Of a stretch of 63,172 nt of DNA, positions 1 through 11,425 are shown piece after piece. Source of the DNA: Limnohabitans sp. (GTDB taxonomy: Bacteria; Bacteroidota; Bacteroidia; Flavobacteriales; Flavobacteriaceae); NCBI GenBank assembly GCA_030053945.1, contig JASGCW010000016.1, forward strand, positions 1 to 63,172, written 5' to 3'. A model generated the notes under the pieces. The model did no database searches, was not told where the DNA came from, and was given only the letters and a program-made list of their open reading frames with translations. Made by a program: the position numbers and the translations under genes. Positions within the stretch are counted from its first letter, which is position 1, and each line of letters begins with the position of its first letter.

Positions 1-253
1 GTTTAGGTAATTTCTCATAAAACTTAGAAACTTCAATTTGTTCTTTGTTTTCAAAAATTTCTTCTAAACTATCATTATAAGTAGCAAATTCATCTAATTT
101 ATCAATTAACTCTTTTTTTATCTCAGAATTAATTTGATTAGCTCTTCTTGCCATAATGGTAATAGCTTCATAGATATTTCCAGTAGGCTCTTCAATTTGA
201 CTTTTGTTATAAGTAATTGTGTTAACTGGAGCTGTCGTTTTCTTTAAATCCAT
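1..253 (-). CDS. rpoZ: RNA polymerase omega subunit, Bacteroidota type (partial)
   Basis: I translated this by hand from the ATG at 253 down to the window edge. The first 84 codons begin MDLKKTTAPVNTITYNK and contain GNIYEAITIMARRANQIN, which resembles the omega signature for chromosomally encoded RpoZ in Bacteroidota. Omega helps fold and hold the beta-prime subunit of RNA polymerase in the cytoplasm. The C-terminus lies outside the window. It sits 9 nt downstream of bamD on the same strand, so the two are likely cotranscribed. The bamD-rpoZ order is common in flavobacteria. Confidence 0.85.
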   Translation of the reverse strand, partial: MDLKKTTAPVNTITYNKSQIEEPTGNIYEAITIMARRANQINSEIKKELIDKLDEFATYNDSLEEIFENKEQIEVSKFYEKLPK

Positions 254-262
254 CCTATTATC

Positions 263-1057
263 CTATTTTTGAAATTGTTTTAAATCACTATCTATTCTTG
301 CTAACATAATGTCCGCATTTTTCTTATAATCAGTATTAGTATTAAATTTTAAAAGATTTTCATAAGCTACTTTTGCTGCTCTTAATCTTTCTTCCATTTT
401 ACTAGGAACACTATTTATTGCTAATTTGTAACTAGAATCCAACTTATAAAACAAAGCTTTTTCTTTATATGGTGTTCCTGGAAAATCTAAAATAAAGTTA
501 TCCATCGCTTTAATTGCTGCTTTATAATCAGAAACTGTATTGTATTGTTTAGCAATTTCAAAAGCCTTTTTCTCTATTTTATCTTGCAAACCTTTCACTA
601 GTTTATTAGCTTCTTCAAGATAAGTTGACGATGGATATTTGTTGATAAAATTTTGAAGTTTTTCAATTGCCTTATCAGTATCTACTTGATCTAAAGAATA
701 TTCTGGAGAAAGCATAGAGTATGATTTAGCTCCCAAGAAAGATGCTTCTTCTACTTTTTGGCTTTTTGAATACATTGAAGCAAAACTTTCAAACTGATAA
801 CCTGCCAAGTAATATTGCTTAGTCTTATAATATGACATAGCAAACATATAAAACACGTCTTCAGCTTCTGCTTTACCTCTATAAGTAGGAGCTATTTGCT
901 CAAACAAGCGGATAGCTTTCTCATATTTTCCTGCTTGATATTTATTTTTAGCTGCATATAATTTAATAGCAGGACTTTCAGATTTCAATGCCTTTTGATA
1001 CTCTGTACAAGACGAAAGAGCGATAACAAAAAAGAATCCGTATAAAAATTTATTCAT
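263..1057 (-). CDS. bamD: Outer membrane assembly lipoprotein BamD
   Basis: This 264-residue protein starts with a lipoprotein signal whose lipobox is LSSC, with the acylated Cys near residue 17. The rest is TPR-like helical repeats (KYEKAIRLFEQIAPTY, YYLAGYQFESFA, AIEKLQNFINKYPSSTY), which matches BamD/YfiO in order and length. BamD is the periplasmic, inner-face lipoprotein of the BAM complex that inserts beta-barrel proteins into the outer membrane. It is preceded by a clear promoter at 1115-1143 and followed by rpoZ. The identification is firm at family level. Confidence 0.9.
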   Translation of the reverse strand: MNKFLYGFFFVIALSSCTEYQKALKSESPAIKLYAAKNKYQAGKYEKAIRLFEQIAPTYRGKAEAEDVFYMFAMSYYKTKQYYLAGYQFESFASMYSKSQKVEEASFLGAKSYSMLSPEYSLDQVDTDKAIEKLQNFINKYPSSTYLEEANKLVKGLQDKIEKKAFEIAKQYNTVSDYKAAIKAMDNFILDFPGTPYKEKALFYKLDSSYKLAINSVPSKMEERLRAAKVAYENLLKFNTNTDYKKNADIMLARIDSDLKQFQK

Positions 1058-1114
1058 ATTTTCTTGAAAAACATTTGGTTTTAAAGGATTTTATTAATCC
1101 TATAAAACGAACTG

Positions 1115-1143
1115 CAAATTTAGTTATTAATTTCTTTCTACAA
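1115..1143 (-). promoter_or_regulatory. Bacteroidota promoter for bamD-rpoZ
   Basis: Read on the minus strand, TTG is followed by an 18-bp spacer and TAAATTTG, which fits the TTG-N17-23-TAnnTTTG consensus of Bacteroidota primary-sigma promoters. It lies between dapA and bamD, so bamD-rpoZ need not depend on dapA transcription. Confidence 0.7.
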
Positions 1144-1159
1144 AACTTTTATTTTGCAG

Positions 1160-2041
1160 TTATTTCAAAAGTTGTTGTGTAAACTCGTCTAATTTTTCTG
1201 CAAGACTTTCCGTTACGTTTACCAATGGCAGACGCAAAGTATTTTCAGACAGTTTTAATGATTTAAAAATTTCTTTTATTCCTCCAGGGTTTCCTTGCTC
1301 AAAAATCATATCTATACTATCCATAAGCCTATAATGTAGCGCATTTGCCTCATCTACTTTTCTTTCTAATCCTAAACGAACCATTTCAGAAAATTCTTTA
1401 GGATAACCTTGTCCAATTACAGAAATAACCCCATCTCCACCAGCTAAAATCATTGGTAAAGCAATCATATCATCTCCAGAAAGCACAAGAAAATCTTTTG
1501 GTTTATGCTGAATAATTCTCATAGCCTGAACCATATCACTAGCTGCTTCTTTAACTCCTATAATATTCTTAAAATCATTTGCTAATCTCAAAACAGTTTC
1601 AGGCAACATATTGCTACCTGTACGTCCAGGAACATTATATAATATAACTGGAACTGGCGATGTTTGAGCTATTATTTTAAAATGCTGATAAATTCCTTCT
1701 TGTGTAGGTTTATTATAATAAGGAGAAACTGAAAGTATAGCTTGAAAATTTGAAAAATCTCTTGTTTTAAGTTCTTCTACTATTTCACTTGTATTATTAC
1801 CTCCAACCCCTAGAACCAAAGGCAATCTTCCTGCATTCTCTGATACAATAGTTTGAATTATCAAGTTCTTTTCTTCTTTAGAAAGAGTAGCAGATTCACC
1901 AGTAGTACCTAATACTACCAAATATTCCACTCCGCCTTCAATAACATAATTAACAATTCTTTTTAAAGCATCTACATCTACAGAAAAGTCTTTTTTAAAA
2001 GGTGTTACAAGTGCTACACCTGTGCCAATAAATGATTGCAT
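1160..2041 (-). CDS. dapA: 4-hydroxy-tetrahydrodipicolinate synthase
   Basis: DapA condenses pyruvate with aspartate semialdehyde, the first committed step of lysine and meso-diaminopimelate synthesis in the cytoplasm. The 293-residue length is typical for this TIM-barrel aldolase. Visible active-site features are GTTGE near residues 45-49, Tyr135 in [10 protein letters not shown] and the Schiff-base Lys164 in GVKEAASD. It starts 4 nt after the upstream DUF6913-like gene ends, which indicates one transcript for the two. Confidence is high. Confidence 0.95.
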   Translation of the reverse strand: MQSFIGTGVALVTPFKKDFSVDVDALKRIVNYVIEGGVEYLVVLGTTGESATLSKEEKNLIIQTIVSENAGRLPLVLGVGGNNTSEIVEELKTRDFSNFQAILSVSPYYNKPTQEGIYQHFKIIAQTSPVPVILYNVPGRTGSNMLPETVLRLANDFKNIIGVKEAASDMVQAMRIIQHKPKDFLVLSGDDMIALPMILAGGDGVISVIGQGYPKEFSEMVRLGLERKVDEANALHYRLMDSIDMIFEQGNPGGIKEIFKSLKLSENTLRLPLVNVTESLAEKLDEFTQQLLK

Positions 2042-2045
2042 TTTT

Positions 2046-2564
2046 TTATATTTTGTTTAAAATTTTTAAATATCTAAATAATTCGTGTACAAAAACCTTG
2101 TAATTTTCGGCATTCGTATTTATCATTAAATGATTAAGTCTTCTATCTATAGTAGAAAATCCAACCTTAAATAACGCTTTAGAGCCATTTGTAATCAACA
2201 ACAACGAAGCTTTTTCAATGTCATAATAACTAATCAATAAATCAAATGGGGTTTTCATAAAAGACGTCACATCTTGTGAAACAAAATCCCCTTTCCAACT
2301 CATATCCTTATCGGAAAAAGTTGGATTTGTTATAGTGTCATTTTTATTTATTTTTGATTTGTATGACAATATAGTAATATTCTCTTTTTTCAAACCGTTG
2401 TTAACAATTTCACGTACCAACTTTTCTTTATCAAAAAAATAATTTTCATCTATCAAAACACCTATTTTCTTAATTGGGGTTTCTAAAACATTTGGAGTTA
2501 CATTTTTTAACCTATTTTTAAGAATTTTTTTAAGTGAAATTTCTTTTATAAACTTTACAAACAT
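2046..2564 (-). CDS. DUF6913-like conserved protein
   Basis: This 172-residue protein has no signal peptide or membrane segment. Its N-terminus is basic, followed by an alternating beta/alpha pattern ([40 protein letters not shown]). I believe it belongs to the DUF6913 family found beside dapA in flavobacteria, but no function is known to me. It lies 4 nt upstream of dapA and is probably cotranscribed with it. A TAATTTTG -7-like element on the minus strand at 2594-2601 could start this transcript. The family name is from memory. Confidence 0.65.
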   Translation of the reverse strand: MFVKFIKEISLKKILKNRLKNVTPNVLETPIKKIGVLIDENYFFDKEKLVREIVNNGLKKENITILSYKSKINKNDTITNPTFSDKDMSWKGDFVSQDVTSFMKTPFDLLISYYDIEKASLLLITNGSKALFKVGFSTIDRRLNHLMINTNAENYKVFVHELFRYLKILNKI

Positions 2565-2623
2565 ACTACATTTACGGCTTGATTTATTTCAAGCAAAATT
2601 AATCAATTCAGACTCTTTAGAAA

Positions 2624-3403
2624 ATGGTAAATGTAAGAAAGTGTATCACAGGTTTAAAACATTTTGTTTTAATTTTAACGTTATTAGTTTTTTCTAACGA
2701 TTTATTTGCTCAATTAGATGTTTCTAAAATAGAAGGAAAGCAAATTAATATCAATAACAAATACGATCAACTTGCAGAATATAACATTGTTATTGCTCCA
2801 TTCAAAAACAAACTTGATAGAGATTTAGATAATGTATTAGCCACTTGTCCTGAAACTCTGGATAAGAGCAAAGGAAAATGGCAGTCTAAAATTGGCGACT
2901 TAATGGCTGAAATCACACTAGACAGAGCCAATTTCGTTTTCAAAAAAAGAGAAAACAAAGAAATAGATGCTTGTATCCTAAATAATGGTGGCATTCGTTC
3001 CATACTTCCTCAAGGAAATGTAACTACTCGTACGGCTTTTGAAATTATGCCTTTTGAAAACACTGCTGTAGTTGTAGCTCTAAAAGGTCAGCAATTATTA
3101 GAATTTTCTAACTATTTTGTCGCTGAAAAAAAACCACATCCTATAGCAGGCATAACACTAACGATTACGAATGACAATAAAGTAAAGGATATAAAAATAA
3201 AAGGGCAACCACTTGATTTAGAAAAGATATATTATGTGGTAACTAATGATTATTTATCTAACGGAGGTGATAAAATGGATTTTTTCAAAAAAAGAGAAAA
3301 CATCTATGATATAGACTACAAACTTAGAAACATACTTATTGATTATTTGAAAGAAGTAGAAACAGTACGTGTAAATTTTGATGTTAAGGTTAACCAAGAA
3401 TAA
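2624..3403 (+). CDS. 5'-nucleotidase C-terminal-domain protein
   Basis: This 259-residue protein begins with a signal peptide (hydrophobic stretch ending near NDLFAQ). The rest matches the C-terminal substrate-binding domain of UshA-type 5'-nucleotidases, with NNGGIRSILPQGNVT, the F-E-I-M-P-F-E-N segment and YYVVTNDYLSNGGD. It contains no metallophosphatase motifs. The catalytic half is encoded separately by the next gene, which starts 8 nt downstream. Together they would form a split periplasmic nucleotidase that releases phosphate from nucleotides. The exact substrate is unknown. Confidence 0.85.
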   Translation: MVNVRKCITGLKHFVLILTLLVFSNDLFAQLDVSKIEGKQININNKYDQLAEYNIVIAPFKNKLDRDLDNVLATCPETLDKSKGKWQSKIGDLMAEITLDRANFVFKKRENKEIDACILNNGGIRSILPQGNVTTRTAFEIMPFENTAVVVALKGQQLLEFSNYFVAEKKPHPIAGITLTITNDNKVKDIKIKGQPLDLEKIYYVVTNDYLSNGGDKMDFFKKRENIYDIDYKLRNILIDYLKEVETVRVNFDVKVNQE

Positions 3404-3411
3404 TATAATTT

Positions 3412-4335
3412 ATGAAAAGAAGAGATTTTTTAAAAAATACCGCAGCAAGCACAACTTTATTAGGTCTTGGAAGTTTACCACTTGAAAGTTTTAGTGTAAC
3501 AAATATTTCGTCTGTAAAAAAAATCACTATTTTACATACAAATGATGTACATAGCCACATAGACCCTTTCCCTGCTACTGATCCTAAAAACCCTAATCAA
3601 GGAGGTGTTGCTAGACGTGCGGCAATAATAGAGCAAATACGAAGAGAGGAAGAAAATGTACTATTATTAGATGCAGGAGACATTTTTCAGGGCACTCCCT
3701 ACTTCAATTATTATGGAGGTGAATTAGAGTTTAAGTTAATGAGTATGATGAAATATGATTTAGCTACACTTGGTAATCACGATTTTGACAATGGCGTTGA
3801 TGGTTTTTATGCCCAACTTCATCATGCAAATTTTGATTTTGTTTCTGCTAATTATGATTTTAAAAACACCGTTTTAAATGGTCATATAAAACCTTATAAA
3901 GTTTTCAAAAAAGGGGGAGTAAAAATTGGCGTTTTTGGATTAGGTGTTCAATTAGATGGCTTAGTTGATAAAAAACTTTACAAAGAAACGATTTACAACG
4001 AACCCATAGAGATTGCTCAAGATATGTCAAGAATTTTAAAAAATGATTTAAAATGTGACTTGGTTATTTGTTTATCACACCTTGGCTTTCATTATAAAGA
4101 AAATCCAGAAAGAGTCTCTGATTTGATTTTAGCGCGCAAAACAAAAAATATCGATTTGATTATAGGTGGTCACACACATACTTTCTTAGAGAAACCAGTA
4201 ATTGAGAAAAATTTAGACGGTCAAGAAGTTTTGATAAATCAAGTTGGCTGTTATGGAATAAATTTAGGAAGAATTGATTTTTATCTAGATGAAAAGAAAA
4301 ATATCACTTCTGGAGGTCGAAGAATCATTATTTAA
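3412..4335 (+). CDS. Metallophosphatase (5'-nucleotidase catalytic half)
   Basis: The 307-residue protein opens with a twin-arginine-like signal (MKRRDFLKN followed by a small, hydrophobic region). It then shows the calcineurin-type metal ligands in order: LHTNDVHSH, DAGDIFQG, LGNHDFD, CLSHLGFH and GGHTHT. It ends soon after the metal-binding core and lacks the nucleotidase C-terminal domain, which is encoded just upstream at 2624-3403. It probably dephosphorylates nucleotides or related esters in the periplasm. Its 3' end overlaps the convergent YhhN-like gene by 4 nt. Confidence 0.88.
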   Translation: MKRRDFLKNTAASTTLLGLGSLPLESFSVTNISSVKKITILHTNDVHSHIDPFPATDPKNPNQGGVARRAAIIEQIRREEENVLLLDAGDIFQGTPYFNYYGGELEFKLMSMMKYDLATLGNHDFDNGVDGFYAQLHHANFDFVSANYDFKNTVLNGHIKPYKVFKKGGVKIGVFGLGVQLDGLVDKKLYKETIYNEPIEIAQDMSRILKNDLKCDLVICLSHLGFHYKENPERVSDLILARKTKNIDLIIGGHTHTFLEKPVIEKNLDGQEVLINQVGCYGINLGRIDFYLDEKKNITSGGRRIII

Positions 4336-5027
4336 TTTTTCAACTTTTCGGATAGTATAATAAACTTATAAATAAAATATTGTGCCATAACATAACAAAT
4401 CATCGCAATAGGTTGAAATATTAGCATATCTAGAAAATAGATTTTAAAAACCACCATTAAATGTACCACACTAAAAAGTATATTTCCTATAAGAAGCCAG
4501 TAGTTTTTCTTATTGGCATCTATCATATATGCCGCTAAAGAATATCCTGCGAGAAAACTCATTAATATCGTTTGTAGCATATAAACATAGAAGCCTACCC
4601 CCATATTTTCTTTGGCGATAAAAGCTACATATCCAAAAATTGCTAAAAAAGGTAAACTCCCCAAACATATAGGCAAATAGTGAGTTAATTTCAAATGTTT
4701 TATAACTAAGTGAATAATTAAAACTCTATAAAAAAGATAAAACAAAGAACCTATAATTAATGAATTTATATCTGTTGAAATAAAAAAGATATTTGCTAAC
4801 AAAACAAAAAACATTGCCACTATATAAGCAAAATCTCTAGTTCTAGATTTTTTCCAATAAATAAAAGTAAGTATAGGCACCAACAATGGTTTCAATACAT
4901 AAACAAAGTCTATGTATTGAAAATATTCAGCAAGAACTTCTGTAATTGCAGTAAAAAAAAACAAATTGAACAACAATTTAATCTCGTTCTTTTTTCTTTT
5001 AGCTCTATTGGAATATTTAGTTTTCAA
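4332..5027 (-). CDS. YhhN-like (lysoplasmalogenase family) membrane protein
   Basis: This 231-residue polytopic protein has about seven to eight hydrophobic helices after a basic N-terminus (KTKYSNRAKRKKNEIK). The pattern FVYVLKPLLVPILTFIYW, with a Lys-Pro in the second helix, resembles the YhhN family, some members of which hydrolyse lysoplasmalogens. It is paired with a second protein of similar design at 5195-5881 on the same strand. The function is inferred only from fold similarity and could be purely structural or sensory. Confidence 0.6.
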   Translation of the reverse strand: MKTKYSNRAKRKKNEIKLLFNLFFFTAITEVLAEYFQYIDFVYVLKPLLVPILTFIYWKKSRTRDFAYIVAMFFVLLANIFFISTDINSLIIGSLFYLFYRVLIIHLVIKHLKLTHYLPICLGSLPFLAIFGYVAFIAKENMGVGFYVYMLQTILMSFLAGYSLAAYMIDANKKNYWLLIGNILFSVVHLMVVFKIYFLDMLIFQPIAMICYVMAQYFIYKFIILSEKLKN

Positions 5028-5194
5028 TTCTATTATTATCTATTGTCGTTACATAATTAGACGTAAAAATAATACGATATAATTTAGCAAACACTATCAA
5101 GTAAATTAAACAACAATATATTTTTTAACAATTCTACTATAATTATAAAGCAGAATTTGATTTGATTTGCTAATTTGTTTCAACTTAATCCTGA

Positions 5195-5880
5195 TTACAT
5201 TTCTTTTTTTGATTCTGTTACAAAAGATTGAACCAAAAAATAATACGAAAATGAATTACTTAAAATACTTATAAACCTTAAAAATAAGAAACCGTAATAG
5301 TAATAATATATTGCATAAAATGAATCACAAATTATAAAGCAAAAAACAGCAAGCATTAAATATAGGTTCTTCAAACTGTTATTATACACAAACAATATCG
5401 ACACTAAAATCCCGACAAGCGTAAGAACTATGCCATAGCAAACAAAAACATAATACAAACTATATTTTTTATCAAAAACCAAAAAAACACTTCCATAAAA
5501 AATACTAAAGAGAAAAAGTACCATTAACAAAATATAACCTAAGTTAAAATGATCTATTTTTTTAATATTCATTTCAAATAAAGCTTTTGCAATAGTACCT
5601 AATAAAACTATGTAAGCCAATATATTTAGATAAAGTACAAAAGTAAATGCTTGGCTATCATCAAACAGATTTAAAACACCACTAAAAAACAAAAGAAATA
5701 ATATCAATAATTGCCAGTAATTAACTTTTCCTTTCCTTTCTTGAAAAAAATAAAAAATCATTGATGAAGAGACAATAGGTTTTGATAATATAGCTAACTC
5801 ATCATTATGACACATTGCCGCAAACAAATAAGATATACTTACTACTATATAAACTACTATTGCTGCTTTTACTTTTTTCA

Positions 5881-5881
<1 letters not shown>
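5195..5881 (-). CDS. YhhN-like membrane protein, second copy
   Basis: The 228-residue protein is almost entirely hydrophobic, with about eight predicted membrane helices. A motif like SKPIVSSSMIFYFF near the N-terminus corresponds to the LKPLLVPILTFIYW segment of the neighbour at 4332-5027, so I treat the two as divergent paralogs. Its start codon overlaps the end of ligA by one base, so ligA and this gene are probably cotranscribed. It is likely an inner-membrane protein. The enzymatic role is uncertain. Confidence 0.55.
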
Positions 5882-7926
<2,045 letters not shown>

Positions 7927-7942
7927 AATTTGAAATATAAGA

Positions 7943-8419
7943 TTATTTCGATTCTATAATTCCACTCACTTGAATATAAAGTTGACCATCACTCAAAATA
8001 GCACCTTGGGTAATTAAATCAAAAATTGCAGCATTACGTTCCTGATCATAATTTCTTTTCCCTAAATGAATTTCAACTAAATCCGTAAACATATTATCTC
8101 CCAACCATTTCAAACCTTCTTTTGTCATAAAATCAGTAGATTCCTCTAATGATTTCAGCACTATTGATTGAATAAACTTTTCTTGACAATGAAATAAAAA
8201 AATGTGATTTTTAGAAAAATGTTCCAAAAATTTTGTGTTTTCTAAAACTCCTTCCCAAATCAAATCAGAAAAAACATCAAGCTCTTGTTCAGCAATTTCG
8301 GGTTTCTCATTTTTTAATTGATCCCATTCATTTTTATCTATTTGTTGCGTAGCTAAAAAATTAGCAAACTCTTCATGCAATGATTCAAATTGTTCTTTTG
8401 TTAATCTTTTATATTTCAT
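7943..8419 (-). CDS. DUF6495-like conserved protein
   Basis: This soluble 158-residue protein is acidic and helical, beginning MKYKRLTKEQFESLHEEF and rich in Glu/Asp. I recall this family (DUF6495) as conserved in flavobacteria and often near ligA, without an assigned function. It has no signal peptide, membrane segment or catalytic motif that I recognise. It lies upstream of ligA, separated by a hairpin with a T-run that probably terminates its transcript. Confidence 0.6.
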   Translation of the reverse strand: MKYKRLTKEQFESLHEEFANFLATQQIDKNEWDQLKNEKPEIAEQELDVFSDLIWEGVLENTKFLEHFSKNHIFLFHCQEKFIQSIVLKSLEESTDFMTKEGLKWLGDNMFTDLVEIHLGKRNYDQERNAAIFDLITQGAILSDGQLYIQVSGIIESK

Positions 8420-8564
8420 TAATTTAATCTTGTTTCATTTGTGTAAAATTTTATTTGTCATAGGTAACATATGTTATCCCTTTTTAATCATTGGTATTTA
8501 CTTCACTAAGTATTTATTTTTATTTGGTGCTCAGTGAATATATTTACATATGCAAACAACTAGT

Positions 8565-9317
8565 TTATGGGGATTTCAAATTTGAAAATGTCTCATCATA
8601 ATCCTCTCGCAAAGTTCCAAACAATCGATCCCATATCAAGGTATAAAGTCCAAAATTCCCATAAAATGATTTATGATGCAAATTGTGTGCAACACTCGTG
8701 TTAACCCACTTTCCTATTATTGTTTTATGAAAATTCTTAGGATATAATTCATAACCTAAATGACCATAAACGTTATAAATAATTTGGAACAACATAAAAA
8801 TAAAAAAAGCATTTCTATATACAGGAATAGTAAAAGCGACAAGCGGTATAATACCAGCTTCAAGTATTGCTTCTAGTGGATGAAATGCATAAGCTGTCCA
8901 AGGGGAAGGGTTAGTAGATTTATGATGAATTAAATGTACTTTTTTATATAAAAAAGGAAGATGCATTAGTCTATGAATCCAATAAAAATAAGCATCATGT
9001 AAAAAAAACATCCAAATAAAGTTAAATACCAAGTAATAATTATTATCTATTTTTGAGTAAATGATTGTATTATAATCTTTCAAATAAGTAAATGAAAAAT
9101 AAGCTACAGTTGAAAAAATAAGCATCGAAACCACAGAATATTTTACATCTCTGTAGTAGTTTTCATTTTTAGGAAACTTTTTTTGAATTTTCCCTTTTTG
9201 AAGTTGCTTTTTAAAAATCACATAAAAAATCAAAAACGATAATCCAGCTAAAACAAAATAACGAATTGATATATTTGAAATAGTTTTTAACCAAACTTGA
9301 AAATCAATTTCAATCAT
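8565..9317 (-). CDS. Sterol desaturase/fatty acid hydroxylase family protein
   Basis: The protein has four or so membrane helices and the di-iron histidine clusters of this superfamily: HDAYFYWIHRLMH, HLIHHKS and HNLHHKSFYGNFG. Such integral membrane enzymes hydroxylate or desaturate lipid chains, and the substrate here is unknown. I start it at the ATG at 9317 (MIEIDFQVW, 250 residues). An upstream in-frame ATG at 9350 would add 11 hydrophobic residues. It lies downstream of the ribosomal protein operon but is separated from it by a terminator. Confidence 0.88.
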   Translation of the reverse strand: MIEIDFQVWLKTISNISIRYFVLAGLSFLIFYVIFKKQLQKGKIQKKFPKNENYYRDVKYSVVSMLIFSTVAYFSFTYLKDYNTIIYSKIDNNYYLVFNFIWMFFLHDAYFYWIHRLMHLPFLYKKVHLIHHKSTNPSPWTAYAFHPLEAILEAGIIPLVAFTIPVYRNAFFIFMLFQIIYNVYGHLGYELYPKNFHKTIIGKWVNTSVAHNLHHKSFYGNFGLYTLIWDRLFGTLREDYDETFSNLKSP

Positions 9318-9360
9318 AAACAGGAATTTTATAAAATCAAATTTACACAATTATAAGCAA

Positions 9361-9387
9361 AAAAAGTCCCGCTATACGGGACTTTTT
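9361..9387 (-). terminator. Intrinsic terminator of the rpsF-rpsR-rplI operon
   Basis: The perfect stem AAAAAGTCCCG / CGGGACTTTTT has a 5-nt loop. The A/T flanks make it potentially bidirectional. On the minus strand it follows rplI and precedes the sterol desaturase gene. Confidence 0.85.
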
Positions 9388-9406
9388 AAATTATTTTGTT
9401 TAAAAA

Positions 9407-9850
9407 TTAAGCTTGTTCAGCTACAATTTCATATGGTAATTCAACAATTACATCACGGTGTAAACGAACAGTAGCGGTATATTTACCAATTCTTTTTACA
9501 ACACCAGAAGTAATGAATTTTCTATCAATTGATTGACCATTTTTCTCTAAAATTTGAGCGATGTCAGCATTAGTGATAGATCCAAATAATTTTTCACCTC
9601 CTGCTTTAGCAGAAATTTTGATATCTAAAGCTTTTAAAGTTTCAGCTAAAGCTCTTGCATCAGCAACAATTTTAGCTTCTTTGTGAGCTTTTTGTTTTAA
9701 ATTTTCAGCTAACACTTTTTTAGCAGATGAAGTAGCTAATACAGCAAATCCTTGTGGGATTAAAAAGTTACGACCATAACCAGGTTTAACTGTTACGATA
9801 TCATCTTTAAATCCTAAATTTTGAACGTCTTGTTTTAATATAAGTTCCAT
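9407..9850 (-). CDS. rplI: 50S ribosomal protein L9
   Basis: The 147 residues match L9: N-terminal MELILKQDVQNLGFKDD followed by VKPGYGRNFLIPQG, then a long helix and a C-terminal domain ending in VRLHRDVIVELPYEIV. L9 binds 23S rRNA in the large subunit. It is the last gene of the rpsF-rpsR-rplI operon, 63 nt after rpsR, and is followed by a strong terminator. Confidence 0.97.
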   Translation of the reverse strand: MELILKQDVQNLGFKDDIVTVKPGYGRNFLIPQGFAVLATSSAKKVLAENLKQKAHKEAKIVADARALAETLKALDIKISAKAGGEKLFGSITNADIAQILEKNGQSIDRKFITSGVVKRIGKYTATVRLHRDVIVELPYEIVAEQA

Positions 9851-9913
9851 GTTGTTGTCCTTTATTTTAGAAGTTAGCCCGCTACAAGCGAGGCAACAAC
9901 TATATTATAATTT

Positions 9914-10210
9914 TTATTTTAATAAATCAGCTACGTAAGGCATTAAAGCTAAGTGACGAGCTCTTTTTACCGCTACAGATACTTTTCTTTGGTATTTTAA
10001 AGAAGTTCCTGTTAAACGACGAGGAAGGATTTTACCTTGCTCATTAACGAATTTCAATAAGAAATCAGCATCTTTATAATCAATATATTTGATTCCTGAT
10101 TTTTTGAAACGGCAATATTTTTTTTGCTTATTCGTATCTATGTTCAAAGGCGTTAGATATCTGATATCTCCGTCTTTTTTTCCTTTTGCAGATTGTTCGA
10201 TTGTTGACAT
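9914..10210 (-). CDS. rpsR: 30S ribosomal protein S18
   Basis: The 98 residues include the S18 core: [36 protein letters not shown] and [13 protein letters not shown]18 binds next to S6 on the platform of the small subunit. The gene starts 5 nt after rpsF ends, a typical operon arrangement. The N-terminal extension before the YCRFKKSG segment is usual for Bacteroidota. Confidence 0.96.
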   Translation of the reverse strand: MSTIEQSAKGKKDGDIRYLTPLNIDTNKQKKYCRFKKSGIKYIDYKDADFLLKFVNEQGKILPRRLTGTSLKYQRKVSVAVKRARHLALMPYVADLLK

Positions 10211-10215
10211 AACAA

Positions 10216-10557
10216 TTAAGCTTTTTTAGTTTTTAACTTCTCTCTTCTTCTTTCAGCCCAAGCTACAGCGTGTTTATCTAAACTTACTGTTAAGAAACGC
10301 ATTACACGCTCATCACGTCTAAATTCAGTTTCAAAAGCTTTTAATACATCTCCAGCAACTTGGAATTCAAACAAATGGTAAAAACCAGATTTTTTGTTTT
10401 GAATTTCGTAAGCTAATTTTTTCAAGCCCCAATCCTCTTTGGATACCATTTTAGCACCTTTTGAAGTTAAAAAATCTTCAAATTTGCTTACTGTTTCCTT
10501 TACCTGAGTTTCAGATAAAACGGGATTCAAGATGAAAACAGTTTCATAATGATTCAT
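10216..10557 (-). CDS. rpsF: 30S ribosomal protein S6
   Basis: The 113 residues begin [16 protein letters not shown] and contain [23 protein letters not shown] and the [12 protein letters not shown] segment of S6. S6 pairs with S18 on the 30S platform. It is the first gene of the operon and is driven by the consensus promoter at 10591-10620, which leaves a leader of about 30 nt. The identification is certain. Confidence 0.97.
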   Translation of the reverse strand: MNHYETVFILNPVLSETQVKETVSKFEDFLTSKGAKMVSKEDWGLKKLAYEIQNKKSGFYHLFEFQVAGDVLKAFETEFRRDERVMRFLTVSLDKHAVAWAERRREKLKTKKA

Positions 10558-10590
10558 AGTAATAATATTTATTTGTTATAAAATTGGGTG

Positions 10591-10620
10591 CAAAAGTAAT
10601 ATTTTAATTTTAATAGACAA
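10591..10620 (-). promoter_or_regulatory. Consensus promoter of rpsF operon
   Basis: On the minus strand TTG (within TTTG) is followed by exactly 19 bp and a perfect TACTTTTG -7 element. This is the strongest match to the Bacteroidota housekeeping promoter in the window, as expected for a ribosomal protein operon. Confidence 0.85.
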
Positions 10621-10669
10621 ACAATTCCCATAAATAATCGATGAAACTGCAATTTTATCCATAAAAAGT

Positions 10670-10699
10670 TTGACACCTAATTTTTTTATTTTACTTTTA
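10670..10699 (+). promoter_or_regulatory. Promoter of LytTR response regulator
   Basis: TTG, a 19-bp spacer and TACTTTTA form a near-consensus Bacteroidota promoter with the last base changed from G to A. The predicted start site is about 25 nt before the ATG at 10730. Confidence 0.6.
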
Positions 10700-10729
10700 T
10701 CATACCAATCTATTTAAAACCTGTCACTT

Positions 10730-11425
10730 ATGAAGTTGAACTGTATTGTTGTTGATGATAGCTCTATCCAAAGAGTTTTGGTAACAAAGCTCGTAGAATC
10801 TCACCCAAACCTGAATTTAGTGGGTGAATTTTCAAATGCAATTGAAACAAAAAATTGTTTGGCAAACAAACCTGTTGATTTATTGTTCTTAGACATTGAG
10901 ATGCCAATTATTAATGGATTTAATTTATTAGATGGCCTAAAAGAAAAACCTCAAATTATTTTCGTAACTGCTAAAGCAGAATATGCTGTTAAAGCTTTTG
11001 ACTATGATGCCACTGACTATCTTCAGAAACCGATAACTAAAGAACGTTTTAACGCAGCTATAAAGAGAGCTCTGGACTTACATATGCTAAGAAAAGACAG
11101 TCATCAAGAAGAAGAAGCCGAACACATTTTCATCAAAAGTAATTTAAAGAAACTAAAAATTTACACTTCAAAAATAAAATGGATTGAAGCATACGGTGAT
11201 TATGTAAAAATCATTACCGACGACGATAGTCACTTAGTACTTTCAACAATGAAATCATTTGAGAAAGATTTATCAAAAGATAAATTCATCAGAGTACATA
11301 AGTCATTTATCATTAATGTTGACAAAATTGAGAAGTTTAATAGTAAGTTTGCCGAAATTGGTATTACAAAAATACCATTAAGTAGAAATAAGAAGGAAGA
11401 TTTGATGAAAGTTTTAGAAGCTTAG
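10730..11425 (+). CDS. LytTR-family response regulator
   Basis: The 231-residue protein has an N-terminal receiver domain (acidic pocket VVDDSS, phospho-acceptor Asp in LLFLDIEMP, switch residues in FVTAK and DYLQKP). A C-terminal LytTR DNA-binding domain follows (residues about 130-228, KIKWIEAYGDYVKI, FIRVHKSFIINVDKI). Such regulators act in two-component systems, usually with a LytS-type or 7TM kinase. No kinase gene is adjacent, so the partner is encoded elsewhere. Its 3' end overlaps the end of convergent priA by 4 nt. Confidence 0.92.
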   Translation: MKLNCIVVDDSSIQRVLVTKLVESHPNLNLVGEFSNAIETKNCLANKPVDLLFLDIEMPIINGFNLLDGLKEKPQIIFVTAKAEYAVKAFDYDATDYLQKPITKERFNAAIKRALDLHMLRKDSHQEEEAEHIFIKSNLKKLKIYTSKIKWIEAYGDYVKIITDDDSHLVLSTMKSFEKDLSKDKFIRVHKSFIINVDKIEKFNSKFAEIGITKIPLSRNKKEDLMKVLEA

